The translations under genes and the position numbers were made by a program. From positions 62,001 through 126,000 of the forward strand of contig NZ_SRSO01000006.1 in the NCBI RefSeq assembly GCF_004791695.1: a stretch of 64,000 nt of DNA, in the 5' to 3' direction. This document shows, piece after piece, positions 54,697 to 63,394 of this stretch. The notes under the pieces were generated by a model. The model did no database searches and was not told the DNA's origin. It saw nothing but the letters and a program-made list of their open reading frames with translations. Each line of letters begins with the position of its first letter. The first letter of the stretch is position 1. This DNA comes from Flavivirga rizhaonensis. Its GTDB lineage: Bacteria > Bacteroidota > Bacteroidia > Flavobacteriales > Flavobacteriaceae.

Positions 54697-55548
54697 ATGA
54701 AAAATATATACATTATAGGAGTTGGGTTAATAGGGGGAAGTCTTGCTATAGATATTAAAAAGAATAATCCAGAAGCTATTATTCATGGTATTAGTAGAAA
54801 ACAAGCTACGCTCGATGAAGCCTTATCACTTAATTTAATTGATAAAAAAGCAACTTTAGATGATATTGAAAATGCCGATTTGGTTATTATATCCATACCT
54901 GTAGATGCTACGGTAAAGTTATTGCCAAGTATTTTAGATAAGATCTCCGATTCGGGACTAGTTGTAGATGCTGGATCTACCAAAGTAGATATATGTAAAG
55001 TTGTTGAAAATCATCCTAAGCGCAGAAATTTTTTAGCAATGCATCCTATTGCTGGAACCGAACATTCTGGACCTTCTGCTGCAATTCCTAATTTGTTTAT
55101 AGGTAAAACAAATATTGTTTGTGAAGTCGAAAAAACAACATTCAAACTTCAAGAAAAAGCGTTAAAACTTTTTGGAGACATAGGAATGCGTATTCGCTAC
55201 ATGAATCCAGAAGCACACGATAAACACATTGCATATATGTCGCACTTATCACATATAAGTTCATTTATGTTAGGAAAAACGGTAATAGAAAAAGAAAAAA
55301 ACGAGCGTGATATTTTTGATATGGCTGGTAGTGGGTTTGCTTCCACTGTCCGTCTGGCAAAAAGCTCTCCAGAAATGTGGACACCTATATTTAAACAAAA
55401 TAAAGAGAATGTCATTGAAACTTTAAAGGAATACATCGATAACCTAAATCAGTTTAAAGAACTTATGGAAAAAGATGATTTTGAAGAAGTTTATAATGAA
55501 ATGAAAAATACGAATCATATAAAACAAATTTTAAACGGAATAGCTTAA
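54697..55548 (+). CDS. tyrA: Prephenate dehydrogenase
   Basis: NAD(P)-dependent oxidative decarboxylation of prephenate to hydroxyphenylpyruvate (or arogenate to tyrosine). IYIIGVGLIGGSLAIDI is the Rossmann start, MHPIAGTEHSGP holds the catalytic histidine, and the helical C-terminal part has HLSHISSFML. 283 residues, without chorismate mutase or ACT domains. Confidence 0.93.
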   Translation: MKNIYIIGVGLIGGSLAIDIKKNNPEAIIHGISRKQATLDEALSLNLIDKKATLDDIENADLVIISIPVDATVKLLPSILDKISDSGLVVDAGSTKVDICKVVENHPKRRNFLAMHPIAGTEHSGPSAAIPNLFIGKTNIVCEVEKTTFKLQEKALKLFGDIGMRIRYMNPEAHDKHIAYMSHLSHISSFMLGKTVIEKEKNERDIFDMAGSGFASTVRLAKSSPEMWTPIFKQNKENVIETLKEYIDNLNQFKELMEKDDFEEVYNEMKNTNHIKQILNGIA

Positions 55549-55568
55549 TCGGCTAAATATTAAGTAAA

Positions 55569-56651
55569 ATGGAGAATAAAAAAGAAATGAGAAACTGGTT
55601 GGATGCATTGAATTTAGATCATCCTTTGGTTATTGCAGGACCTTGTAGTGCTGAAACAGAAGAGCAAGTATTAAAAATAGCGCATGAGCTAAAAGATACA
55701 GATGTTAGCTATTTTAGAGCTGGTATTTGGAAACCAAGAACAAGACCAGGAATGTTTGAAGGTGTTGGTGCATTAGGTTTAAAGTGGCTACAAAAAGTAA
55801 AAACAGAAACAGGAATGAAAATCTGTACGGAAGTAGCTAATGCTGCTCATGTAAAATTAGCTTTAGAGCATGACGTAGATTTATTATGGATAGGAGCACG
55901 TTCTACAGTAAGCCCATTCATCATGCAAGAAATTGCAGATGCTTTACAAGGAACAGATAAGCCTGTATTGATAAAAAATCCAGTAAACCCCGATTTGTCT
56001 TTATGGTTAGGGGGTATTGAAAGAATATACAAGGCAGGTGTTAAAAACATTGGAGCTATTCATAGAGGGTTTTCAACATATCAAAAAACCAAATATAGAA
56101 ATATTCCTGAGTGGCAATTGGCTATTGAATTTCAAAATAAATTCCCAGATATTCCTTTAATTAATGATCCATCTCATATTACAGGTAATCGTGATATGAT
56201 TTTTGATATATCTCAAACTGCTTTAGATTTAAATTTTGACGGATTAATGATCGAAACACATTACGATCCGGAAAATGCATGGAGCGATGCTGCACAACAA
56301 GTAACGCCAAGTTCTTTGGTGCAAATCATGAAAGACCTTAAAATTAGAAAAGAAACTAATGCAGAAGCTGAGTATAACAGTGCATTAGATAATTTAAGAG
56401 CACAAATTGATATTGTAGATAACCAGATTATTGGTCTATTAGGAAAACGAATGGTAGCTGCTGATGGTATTGGAGCCCTTAAAAAACAGAAAAATGTTGC
56501 CGTATTACAATCTAAGCGTTGGAATGAGATTTTAGGTAAAATGGTTTTAGAAGGACAAGACCATGGACTTAGTGAAGAATTTGTCTTAAGAATGTTTAAA
56601 GCCATTCACCAAGAGTCAATTAATCATCAAGAGAAGATAATTAATGGTTAA
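55569..56651 (+). CDS. DAHP synthase - chorismate mutase fusion
   Basis: 360 residues. Residues 1 to about 265 are a type I-beta 3-deoxy-7-phosphoheptulonate synthase (VIAGPCSAE, RAGIWKPRTRPG, VKNIGAIHRGFSTY, DPSHITGNRD), the entry of the shikimate route. The C-terminal 90 residues (ALDNLRAQIDIVDNQIIGLL ... KRMVAADGIGALKK) form an AroQ chorismate mutase, so one protein acts at both ends of the pathway and its mutase may lend prephenate/chorismate feedback. Last gene of the operon. Confidence 0.94.
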   Translation: MENKKEMRNWLDALNLDHPLVIAGPCSAETEEQVLKIAHELKDTDVSYFRAGIWKPRTRPGMFEGVGALGLKWLQKVKTETGMKICTEVANAAHVKLALEHDVDLLWIGARSTVSPFIMQEIADALQGTDKPVLIKNPVNPDLSLWLGGIERIYKAGVKNIGAIHRGFSTYQKTKYRNIPEWQLAIEFQNKFPDIPLINDPSHITGNRDMIFDISQTALDLNFDGLMIETHYDPENAWSDAAQQVTPSSLVQIMKDLKIRKETNAEAEYNSALDNLRAQIDIVDNQIIGLLGKRMVAADGIGALKKQKNVAVLQSKRWNEILGKMVLEGQDHGLSEEFVLRMFKAIHQESINHQEKIING

Positions 56652-56653
56652 AA

Positions 56654-56694
56654 ACTATAAAAAAGCCTCGCAATCACGAGGCTTTTTTATAGTT
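56654..56694 (+). terminator. Strong intrinsic terminator of the aromatic operon
   Basis: ACTATAAAAAAGCCTCG, loop CAATCA, CGAGGCTTTTTTATAGT: a 17-base stem with T6. It follows the DAHP synthase stop by two bases. The next 190 bases hold one more perfect stem (ACAATCTT-ATATTG-AAGATTGT, 56764-56785) without T-run and no gene. Confidence 0.92.
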
Positions 56695-56885
56695 AGAACA
56701 CTTTTTTACATGTCCATATTGTTGGAAGAAGATCCCTATCTTAATTGATAACTCTATTTTTCAACAATCTTATATTGAAGATTGTGAAGTTTATTGTTGT
56801 AACCCCTATTCAATTATCTCTTAAATTCAGAATTAATAGATTTTCAGGCAAGTAGCATCGAACAATAATTTTTTTTATTTTATGC

Positions 56886-56915
56886 TTGTTATACTTAAAA
56901 AGGATTGTATATTTG
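56886..56915 (+). promoter_or_regulatory. Promoter of the initiator tRNA gene
   Basis: TTG (56886-56888), 19 bases, then TATATTTG (56908-56915), a full match to TAnnTTTG. The expected start point is about five bases before the tRNA. Confidence 0.7.
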
Positions 56916-56925
56916 CAGTCTATAT

Positions 56926-56998
<73 letters not shown>

Positions 56999-57004
56999 CT
57001 AAAA

Positions 57005-57036
57005 ACAACTCCTTGATTATCAAGGAGTTGTTTGTT
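57005..57036. terminator. Terminator after the initiator tRNA
   Basis: ACAACTCCTTGA-TTA-TCAAGGAGTTGT with a following TTGTTTTT: a 12-base stem and T-rich tail, ending tRNA transcription. It may also stop transcription arriving from the integrase. Confidence 0.9.
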
Positions 57037-57114
57037 TTTATTCTTTCCGTTTTGTGCTCTCTTTTGTTCATATTTTCCAATTAGTACACTTTACTAGTAC
57101 ACTTTGTACATTTT

Positions 57115-58476
57115 TTAGCCAAAAATATCAACATTTTTTACCGCTTTGTTAATGACCTTCTCATCAATATAATGTTTTGAAAGTATGTCGTCGGTTGAGT
57201 GTGATGATAGCTTTTTAGTGTCCCCACTTAGCGCAGAATTCAAATAGGTTAAATACGTTTTTCTCAAGGACTTTAAATGAAGTTCTCGCCCTGTATTTAA
57301 CTGGTTGTAGAAATGGGAAAATCCTTTTGATAAATTGTCCATTATTGCATACGCCGATGTTTGAGCTCTATCTGGTGAGAGGAGGTATTCGTCCCGTCCT
57401 TTTCTAGTTTCATACCCCATTCTATGAAGAAGTTTAAGGAGACTTCTGGTTATAGGGATGATTTTAGGGATCACATTATCATTAAAACCTTCACCGAGTT
57501 GCCTTTCTACCTTGTAATTATTTATTGCAATATAGATCGGCTCATCTTCAATAGTCTGAATCATATTCCATTTCAATTCTACAATTTCTTCCCTGCGCCC
57601 TCCTGTATGTAGTGCCAACTCTATACCATCTTTTAAATAGGGTTTGTACCTGTTCCTGGCTTTGGGATTCTTTATTCCTGTGGTAGTGTGACCATTTTCA
57701 GGAGATATGATGTCTAACAAATCTTTAAATTCTTTTTTGGTGATGGTGTCTTTACGAATAGAAACGGAACGACTTCTAACACGATCAAATGGATTGGCGA
57801 CTTTTAAATCAAAATTGTCAATCGTCCATTTAAAAAAACTTCTTAGAGCTTTTATTTTGTTATTATAGGTTTTATTTGCGTATCCCTTATTGTTTAAAAG
57901 ATAAGAATGGAAGTAGCCAACATGGTCATCACTTATTTGATTTAGGAGTATCATTTTCTTATTTATCTTAGCAAGCGATAATGCTTCGTTGAATAATTCC
58001 AAACTTTTTTGAACTTCTTTGATATGTTTGTCCGTTCTGATTACCTTTTGATGTTCAGGAACACCGACATTATCCAAAAAATCGAGATATTTAACCTCTG
58101 AATCAAATAAGTAATGTCTATTTCTGATGTTCCTACTAGCAGAATTGACTTCTGTTGGTTTGAAATCACTTAGCATTTCGTTTTCAAATTCAATGGCTTT
58201 AATCACAGCATCATTGTAATTGTCAACATCAAATGTTCTGGTCATTTTGCTTTTGGTGCCAGGAACATTGATTCGTGCTTTATACTGTTGTCTATGCATG
58301 AATTTACAACTTGAAAGCCTCTTTTTGTTTTCACCGCATTCAGGTTCAACATTGGTTAGATTACCTTCCTTGATCTTTGTTTTCTTTTGAGTCCAACTAA
58401 AATGTTTCATGCATTTTGAACAAAAAATGTACATTCCTTTGTGCTTACCGCTAGGAGGTAGTTTCTTTCTTTTCAT
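57115..58476 (-). CDS. Tyrosine recombinase/integrase with N-terminal zinc-ribbon-like region
   Basis: A 453-residue site-specific recombinase. Residues 15-70 carry FCSKCMKHFSW and a second Cys pair (PECGENKKRLSSC), a possible zinc ribbon. A SAM-like core-binding domain follows (about 140-230). The catalytic part has Arg in HTGGRREEIVEL, KSLRK where HxLRH is usual (the box II histidine replaced by Lys), SSHSTDDIL and a nucleophile Tyr in SKHYID. It sits 117 bases from the tRNA, typical for an island integrase. Confidence 0.9.
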   Translation of the reverse strand: MKRKKLPPSGKHKGMYIFCSKCMKHFSWTQKKTKIKEGNLTNVEPECGENKKRLSSCKFMHRQQYKARINVPGTKSKMTRTFDVDNYNDAVIKAIEFENEMLSDFKPTEVNSASRNIRNRHYLFDSEVKYLDFLDNVGVPEHQKVIRTDKHIKEVQKSLELFNEALSLAKINKKMILLNQISDDHVGYFHSYLLNNKGYANKTYNNKIKALRSFFKWTIDNFDLKVANPFDRVRSRSVSIRKDTITKKEFKDLLDIISPENGHTTTGIKNPKARNRYKPYLKDGIELALHTGGRREEIVELKWNMIQTIEDEPIYIAINNYKVERQLGEGFNDNVIPKIIPITRSLLKLLHRMGYETRKGRDEYLLSPDRAQTSAYAIMDNLSKGFSHFYNQLNTGRELHLKSLRKTYLTYLNSALSGDTKKLSSHSTDDILSKHYIDEKVINKAVKNVDIFG

Positions 58477-58480
58477 AATC

Positions 58481-58843
58481 TTAGGATTTTGCTAGATTTT
58501 TAGAAAAGCGTGATTGAGGAATGGCACGTTGCGTTAATGACCTAAAATCAAGTTCGGGATCTTCATCAATTAATAAAAGGTAACCGATTCTATCATTGTC
58601 TCTATAACACCGGTATAGTTCTTCCCATCTTTGTGGGTACTTTTTTTTTAGTTCGGAAACCAATTTTTTATCGAGTTCCATATCTACCAAGAAACTATAA
58701 ACCAATTGTTTTTTGCCAATAATTTGAATTTCAATATTTTTACTTTCGCACCATTTTTGTGCAGACCTTATATCACTTAAAAGAAGTAGTTTTGATAGGG
58801 TTTTTAGGTCAATAAATTTTTCAGAGTTATTATCTTGTAACAC
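58481..58843 (-). CDS. Small helix-turn-helix protein, excisionase-like
   Basis: 120 residues; the N-terminal FIDLKTLSKLLLLSDIRSAQKWCESKNIEI resembles an excisionase-type (HTH_17) DNA-binding helix pair. The stop is four bases from the integrase start on the same strand, the usual place for a directionality factor. The C-terminal part (from about 70) is not recognised. Confidence 0.55.
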   Translation of the reverse strand: MLQDNNSEKFIDLKTLSKLLLLSDIRSAQKWCESKNIEIQIIGKKQLVYSFLVDMELDKKLVSELKKKYPQRWEELYRCYRDNDRIGYLLLIDEDPELDFRSLTQRAIPQSRFSKNLAKS

Positions 58844-58917
58844 ATTAATTCTATTAATGACTCTCCTCTTTTTTAGGTCAAGACATCTTTCTACGGTTTA
58901 GGAGTGTATCTCCTTAA

Positions 58918-59667
58918 TTATTTTGTTTTTGTTTTAACAGTTCTAGTAATGTAAACCAACTTGCCGTTTGCTTGCTTGAGTTCGATATCCTGGTAGTCAT
59001 GCTGCTTCAGTATATCAATAATTCGATTCTGCTCACTAATTCGCTCTGTACCTTCTATCATATCAATCTCTCCATTCTTTTTAGTGATTTTTATGGATTG
59101 AAAATTCTTTCCTCGAATAATTAGAAGTACTTGAATTTCGTCTTTGCTAAGACCTGTAAAAGTGTTGAAATTTGGTTCCGAAAAAAGGGGCTCAATATTC
59201 TCATTTACCGTTTGGTTAAGACTTACAACTATGTGGTTTTTAATGGTTCCTTCTTTTAGATTATTAACATAATCATAATCATTAAGTAGTGATACGTTTC
59301 CTTGTGCATCAATAACTAAAAAGATAGGTGTCGCATAAGTTATTACATGAATTGTTGCTAGTATCAGTTGATTTAATTCTGGATTTTTGTCAGAAGTTGA
59401 CTTTTCAAAAAATGCGTTTCTTACTTTTTTAATTTTATCGTTAGGTAAACCAAAACTACGAAGCTCCAATATTATAGACATCCATAGTATATCCAGTAAG
59501 CTAAATTTACTCCAACCCTTTTCCTGGTTCCGCTTGTCTTCTAGGAGTCCCTTTTCTTGCCAATAGGTCAGCAATTGTTTTGTAACTCCAACTATATATT
59601 TAGGGCTATAAATTTGCTGATTTAATAACTGGGCTATTTTGGTATAATCGGGATGTTGCTTATTCAT
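58918..59667 (-). CDS. MerR-type HTH regulator of the island, unknown signal
   Basis: 249 residues. The N-terminal part (about 20-85, GVTKQLLTYWQEKGLLEDKR ... WSKFSLLDILWMSIILELRSFGLPNDKIKKVR) has the MerR helix-turn-helix and wing. The rest has no recognised domain but shows regular alpha/beta structure and no metal or cysteine motif. It lies 74 bases upstream of the excisionase-like gene, so it may control integration/excision. Confidence 0.6.
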   Translation of the reverse strand: MNKQHPDYTKIAQLLNQQIYSPKYIVGVTKQLLTYWQEKGLLEDKRNQEKGWSKFSLLDILWMSIILELRSFGLPNDKIKKVRNAFFEKSTSDKNPELNQLILATIHVITYATPIFLVIDAQGNVSLLNDYDYVNNLKEGTIKNHIVVSLNQTVNENIEPLFSEPNFNTFTGLSKDEIQVLLIIRGKNFQSIKITKKNGEIDMIEGTERISEQNRIIDILKQHDYQDIELKQANGKLVYITRTVKTKTK

Positions 59668-59704
59668 GACTGTTTTTCGAGTATGTCCTTTGCAAACTTA
59701 CAAT

Positions 59705-59772
59705 AAAAAAGGTAAACAGCCAATTACCTTTTTTAATTAATTCAAAAAAAACCGAAACTACTTGTGTTTCGG
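59705..59772 (-). terminator. Tandem terminators between the two regulators
   Basis: On the minus strand CCGAAAC-ACAAGTA-GTTTCGG followed by T8 (59744-59772) ends the repressor-like gene; a second hairpin AAAAAAGGTAA-N7-TTACCTTTTTT (59705-59733) follows. Both have T-runs, and the second works in either direction. Confidence 0.85.
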
Positions 59773-59798
59773 CTTAAACGGATTAGGCACAACAAAAA

Positions 59799-60497
59799 TT
59801 AGTTTCTTTTAAACTCAGAAAAATATTTTTTGAGTATTTCATTTTCGCTTTCTTGTGCCTTAAAGGCTCTTTCGTTTGCTTCTTTTAACTCTTCCCGTAA
59901 AGATTTTGTATCCTCTTTATGTTCAGCGGCAATGGCTTTCATTTGAGTAGTTTTTTCGATAAGCAGCCTCTCAAGTCCCCCCAATACTTTATTATTTTCC
60001 TCATGTATTTTGTGAAGTATCACAAAAAATTGATCGGCATACTCCTTATCTAACTTGGATGTAAAATTATTAATCATTGTATCAACCGCCATTACCGAAT
60101 TTGAAGATCCTTTTTTTGCCGTATTGATTCCCTTAATATTCCCTTTTCCTGCGTTGAAAACGGTATTGTTATTTCCATTATTCACTACAGCATTTCTTTC
60201 AGCAGAGATATTAACTTCAGAGGTATTTGGGGCATAATTTAATTCTAATCCGTCATAATAAAAATAATTCATATCCAAATTGAATTCTTTTGCCAAATTA
60301 ATGAGCGCCGTATGAGGAATATGCTTCGATTTTCCTCGTACAGAAGAAATAATACTTCGGTTTGACGGGTAAATCAACTTGCCTATACTACTATCATTGC
60401 TTGGTTTTATACCAATTTCCTTATTAATACCAACTATTTTATCCACTGCCTGAATAAACTTTTTATCTATTTTAGCGTATAAATCATTATCTTTCAT
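59799..60497 (-). CDS. Repressor-like protein with N-terminal HTH and C-terminal coiled coil
   Basis: 232 residues. The N-terminal 75 (FIQAVDKIVGINKEIGIKPS ... ISSVRGKSKHIPHTALINLAKEFNLDMNYFYYDG) have an XRE-like pattern as in phage repressors. A low-complexity asparagine-rich linker (AVVNNGNNNTVFNAGKGN) and a long coiled coil (about 165-230) follow. It is divergent from the operon at 60912 across a repeat-rich operator region and probably represses that operon. Confidence 0.65.
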   Translation of the reverse strand: MKDNDLYAKIDKKFIQAVDKIVGINKEIGIKPSNDSSIGKLIYPSNRSIISSVRGKSKHIPHTALINLAKEFNLDMNYFYYDGLELNYAPNTSEVNISAERNAVVNNGNNNTVFNAGKGNIKGINTAKKGSSNSVMAVDTMINNFTSKLDKEYADQFFVILHKIHEENNKVLGGLERLLIEKTTQMKAIAAEHKEDTKSLREELKEANERAFKAQESENEILKKYFSEFKRN

Positions 60498-60845
60498 AGT
60501 ATCTAGTTCCTTTTCAGATTCTTACTCAGTAATTTTGTTCGATTCTGTTTTTTTTGTTAAAAGATTTCTCTTAATTTTTTAATTAAAGTGTTATAAATCT
60601 GATAACATTTTAATTGTATTACCCACTATTAAAATAAACTTACATCTATTTCATTACATATATTGTTGTCTTTTAGATCACTTTTTCTAATGATACTTTT
60701 CTAATTTTCAGCGCATTACGATGTTTTTTTGTTTGATTTCGCTTTCACTTAATAAAATATTTTTATAAAATTTTAATCAAAATATTATAAATTTGACAAC
60801 ATTTTAATATATATTTGATGACAAATAAACAACATTTACATAATA
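60498..60845. promoter_or_regulatory. Divergent control region with repeated TTGACAACATT-type sites
   Basis: 348 bases with no gene. The block TTATAAATCTGATAACATTT (60591 on) recurs as TTATAAATTTGACAACATTT (60785 on). Further related sites: ACAACATTTA (60829), ATTGTTGCCAAATTTA (60844, inverted) and AATGTTGTCAGTAAA (60874, inverted). They surround the start of the rightward operon and would suit cooperative binding of the repressor at 59799. Confidence 0.55.
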
Positions 60846-60911
60846 TTGTTGCCAAATTTACACAATTTTTACAGAATGTTGTCAGTAAATAACAAAAAAA
60901 AACAGAAATTT

Positions 60912-61190
60912 ATGTATCAATTGGAAGAAATTCGACAAATTACCACAAAAATGTACCTCCTTTTCGATGACCCTATAGCACAGGTGGCTAAACAATCAGG
61001 GAAATCAAGACCTACTGTGTCCAAGTTTTTTAACCTTAAGGCAATACGTCCTTCAAGTGCGGAGCATATTTATGATGCTTGCTTGAAGTTGGTTGAAGAA
61101 AAAGAGAACCAGCGTCAATCACGTCTTAAGAAAGGTAGACAATTGAAGGATTCAATGGAAATTACCCCTCAAACTTCAATGAATCTTTAA
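60912..61190 (+). CDS. Small helix-turn-helix protein of the island
   Basis: A 92-residue protein (start MYQLEEIRQ; starts at 60876 or TTG 60846 are possible but add a lysine-rich lead). AQVAKQSGKSRPTVSKFFNLKAIRPSSAEHIYDACLKL is a probable helix-turn-helix of the Lambda-repressor-like/XRE kind. The C-terminal tail is basic. First gene of the rightward operon, opposite the repressor-like gene, a cro-like position. Confidence 0.6.
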   Translation: MYQLEEIRQITTKMYLLFDDPIAQVAKQSGKSRPTVSKFFNLKAIRPSSAEHIYDACLKLVEEKENQRQSRLKKGRQLKDSMEITPQTSMNL

Positions 61191-61201
61191 CAACTCCAGC
61201 G

Positions 61202-61363
61202 ATGAAGATTGTTACATCCAACAGGGAAGAATCCTTTCTTGACCTAGTTGTGGAAATCAAAAAGGAAATTGCGATGCTAAAAAAGCACCAAGAACAGACT
61301 TATGAAACGGACAAAGAAAAAACTTTGACGTTTCATCACAGTTCACCAAATGATTATAGTTAA
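61202..61363 (+). CDS. Short 53-residue protein, overlaps the next gene
   Basis: MKIVTSNREESFLDLVVEIK starts a 53-residue ORF with a helical, coiled-coil-like middle (KKEIAMLKKHQEQ). It starts 11 bases after the previous stop and its end overlaps the next ATG by 14 bases, so it fits the operon. No family recognised; it is real only if the coupling is meaningful. Confidence 0.45.
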   Translation: MKIVTSNREESFLDLVVEIKKEIAMLKKHQEQTYETDKEKTLTFHHSSPNDYS

Positions 61364-62627
61364 TTATTCAATTGCATTTAAAGCTCTTGACCATCACATA
61401 AAACAACACAACGAAGCTAACGATTTGCTATCGTGTAGAATACGACAAGCCATAGCTTCTACTGCCAGAGACATCATTAAAATATATGGTCTTTCCCTTA
61501 TAAAGGCTAATAATATTAAAGCTCTGGATGTGGACAACCTTCCACCATTAAAAACCAATAATGTACAGCTTGCCAGGATGGCAAATGCCAGTACACGTAC
61601 TATACAACGACATTTAAAAAGACTTCAAGATGCCAATATTATCACGCACAAAGTCTGGCACGGTTCCAACTCAGGATATGAGCTTTGGCTAAATCCAACA
61701 ATTCTGTTAGCAAAATGTGGAAAAGCTGTTGATACCCCAAAAGAGGAGAGCAGTCCAGAAAAGATAGAAGTTATTGAAAAACAGTATTTTAAAGAAAAAC
61801 ATTCGACAACTTGTCTCCATACAGATTCTAGTAACACTGGTTACATAAATAATTTATTAATAGGGGTAGATAAGCTAAAGAATGTAACACTACCGCCTAC
61901 ATCTGGCAACAAAAATATTAGGAGTTCGTTACCACTCACAAGCTTTCTAGAGTCACGCAACGTTACTGGTAACAACTTTACAGGATACACAGGGAAAAAA
62001 AGTGCGCAAAAAATTGAGGATGCAGGGGAAAAAGTGCGGATTAAGCGGGTCACAAATCAAACCAAGGGCGCAGAATTGTCCAAAATTGATAAGATCCGCT
62101 CCGCTTCCCTTTCTGTATATGTCAATTCCCTATGGAAACTAGCCCGAAACACGCTATATGCCGATACACATCTTACAGAAAAGCAAAAAGAAATTGCCGA
62201 AAAATTGATACTTCAATGGTATCTACCCGTTGCAGATAAAAACCTATCTAAAGTCCATCAGATTTATGTTGAGCGCATAGCTCTAGTCAAAAAATTTATT
62301 GATAAAGACCCTGAAAACAGATATGTACAATTACCCAACAGGTATTTTGACCCTAAAAACACTGCTGGATTTACAGGTACAAGAATTTGGTGGAACAAAC
62401 ATAAAAAACGGCAAGAAGAGATTAAAATGAAACTCATTCTTCATGCTCAAATTAAGCGTTTTCTTAACAATGAAAAGAAGGATACTTCTAAACAAAAGCC
62501 AAGATTGGAGTTCTTTCGGGAGTGTGAAAACAGAATTGGTAAACTGGGGAAACCCTTATTGCTCAAAGAATTTCATGCCTCGATAATGAGTCCTTCCACC
62601 CAACACTATTTATATACAAATACATAA
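61350..62627 (+). CDS. Winged-helix protein of unknown function, island gene
   Basis: 425 residues. The first 120 contain a helix-turn-helix/winged-helix region (NNVQLARMANASTRTIQRHLKRLQDANIITHKVWHGSNSGYELWLN) like plasmid or island replication and regulatory proteins. The remaining 300 residues, rich in lysine and without membrane or signal segments, are not recognised. It might start element replication or regulate it; I cannot decide. Five bases separate it from the next gene. Confidence 0.6.
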   Translation: MIIVNYSIAFKALDHHIKQHNEANDLLSCRIRQAIASTARDIIKIYGLSLIKANNIKALDVDNLPPLKTNNVQLARMANASTRTIQRHLKRLQDANIITHKVWHGSNSGYELWLNPTILLAKCGKAVDTPKEESSPEKIEVIEKQYFKEKHSTTCLHTDSSNTGYINNLLIGVDKLKNVTLPPTSGNKNIRSSLPLTSFLESRNVTGNNFTGYTGKKSAQKIEDAGEKVRIKRVTNQTKGAELSKIDKIRSASLSVYVNSLWKLARNTLYADTHLTEKQKEIAEKLILQWYLPVADKNLSKVHQIYVERIALVKKFIDKDPENRYVQLPNRYFDPKNTAGFTGTRIWWNKHKKRQEEIKMKLILHAQIKRFLNNEKKDTSKQKPRLEFFRECENRIGKLGKPLLLKEFHASIMSPSTQHYLYTNT

Positions 62628-62632
62628 AGAAT

Positions 62633-63112
62633 ATGTCTCAAGCACTTAATAAAAATATATCAATAAAACTTAAAGAAGCCTTAGCCGATTTATCCGTAGA
62701 TATTTTTGGTTACGAAAAGAAAATCAGCAACAATATCATAAATCATACTCGCAAAGTTGCTGCACGAGAAAAAATAATACCAGAACAACTTTATGTAAGA
62801 CTGTTTCAGCAAAATGATAAGCTAAGGGCATTTTTATATAGGCAAAATAGACCAATAAGGGCTATTGCTGTTGATGAGCTGGTCGACTTTTTTCTGGATC
62901 AGGGAGCATCAACCTTTTTAGATGTTCAAAACAAAATAACAGTAAGTATTAAAGAGTATCTAAAAGATTTTTCAGCAGCGAACAAAGTCTATAAAGAAGA
63001 TACCAAAATCTGGATAAATGTCAAGGATGATCTGGTAGTTATCAGGGCATTCAACAACTCTAAATTCATAAAAGAAATTTCACTTTCATCACTAATTAAA
63101 TATTTTAAATAA
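62633..63112 (+). CDS. Unrecognised island protein, 159 residues
   Basis: I do not recognise it. The sequence is soluble, mostly helical in the first half (ALADLSVDIFGYEKKISNNI, AREKIIPEQLYVRLFQQNDK) and has a beta-rich end (DTKIWINVKDDLVVIRAF). No cysteines, metal motifs or signal peptide. The stop overlaps the next start by one base (TAATG), so both are translated together. Confidence 0.6.
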   Translation: MSQALNKNISIKLKEALADLSVDIFGYEKKISNNIINHTRKVAAREKIIPEQLYVRLFQQNDKLRAFLYRQNRPIRAIAVDELVDFFLDQGASTFLDVQNKITVSIKEYLKDFSAANKVYKEDTKIWINVKDDLVVIRAFNNSKFIKEISLSSLIKYFK

Positions 63113-63393
63113 TGGAAAAAAATAAAAAAGGTTGGAAACTAGGGCAGGATTCCTTCAGCAAAATGATTGTCTGGTTCAAAGACGGAAATGTACGTACCAT
63201 GTATTCATTGGATTGGAAGCACAAGTATTCAAAAACTATTGATAAGCAGACTGGACTTTCCCGCTTCCATAAAAAAATCAAAGAATATGGTCCATTAGCA
63301 GGAACTATTGAAATTTATGATAAGGCAACGGGTACGTTGATTGATAAATATTATGAAGGAGTTCAAATAAGCATTGATCCAAAAACAGACTGA
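63112..63393 (+). CDS. Unrecognised island protein, 93 residues
   Basis: A small basic protein with beta-strand-like repeats (KMIVWFKDGNVRTMYSLDWK, GTIEIYDKATGTLIDKYYEG). No family recognised. It is coupled to the gene before and lies one base before the partial gene at 63395, so it belongs to the same operon. Confidence 0.55.
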   Translation: MEKNKKGWKLGQDSFSKMIVWFKDGNVRTMYSLDWKHKYSKTIDKQTGLSRFHKKIKEYGPLAGTIEIYDKATGTLIDKYYEGVQISIDPKTD

Positions 63394-63394
63394 T

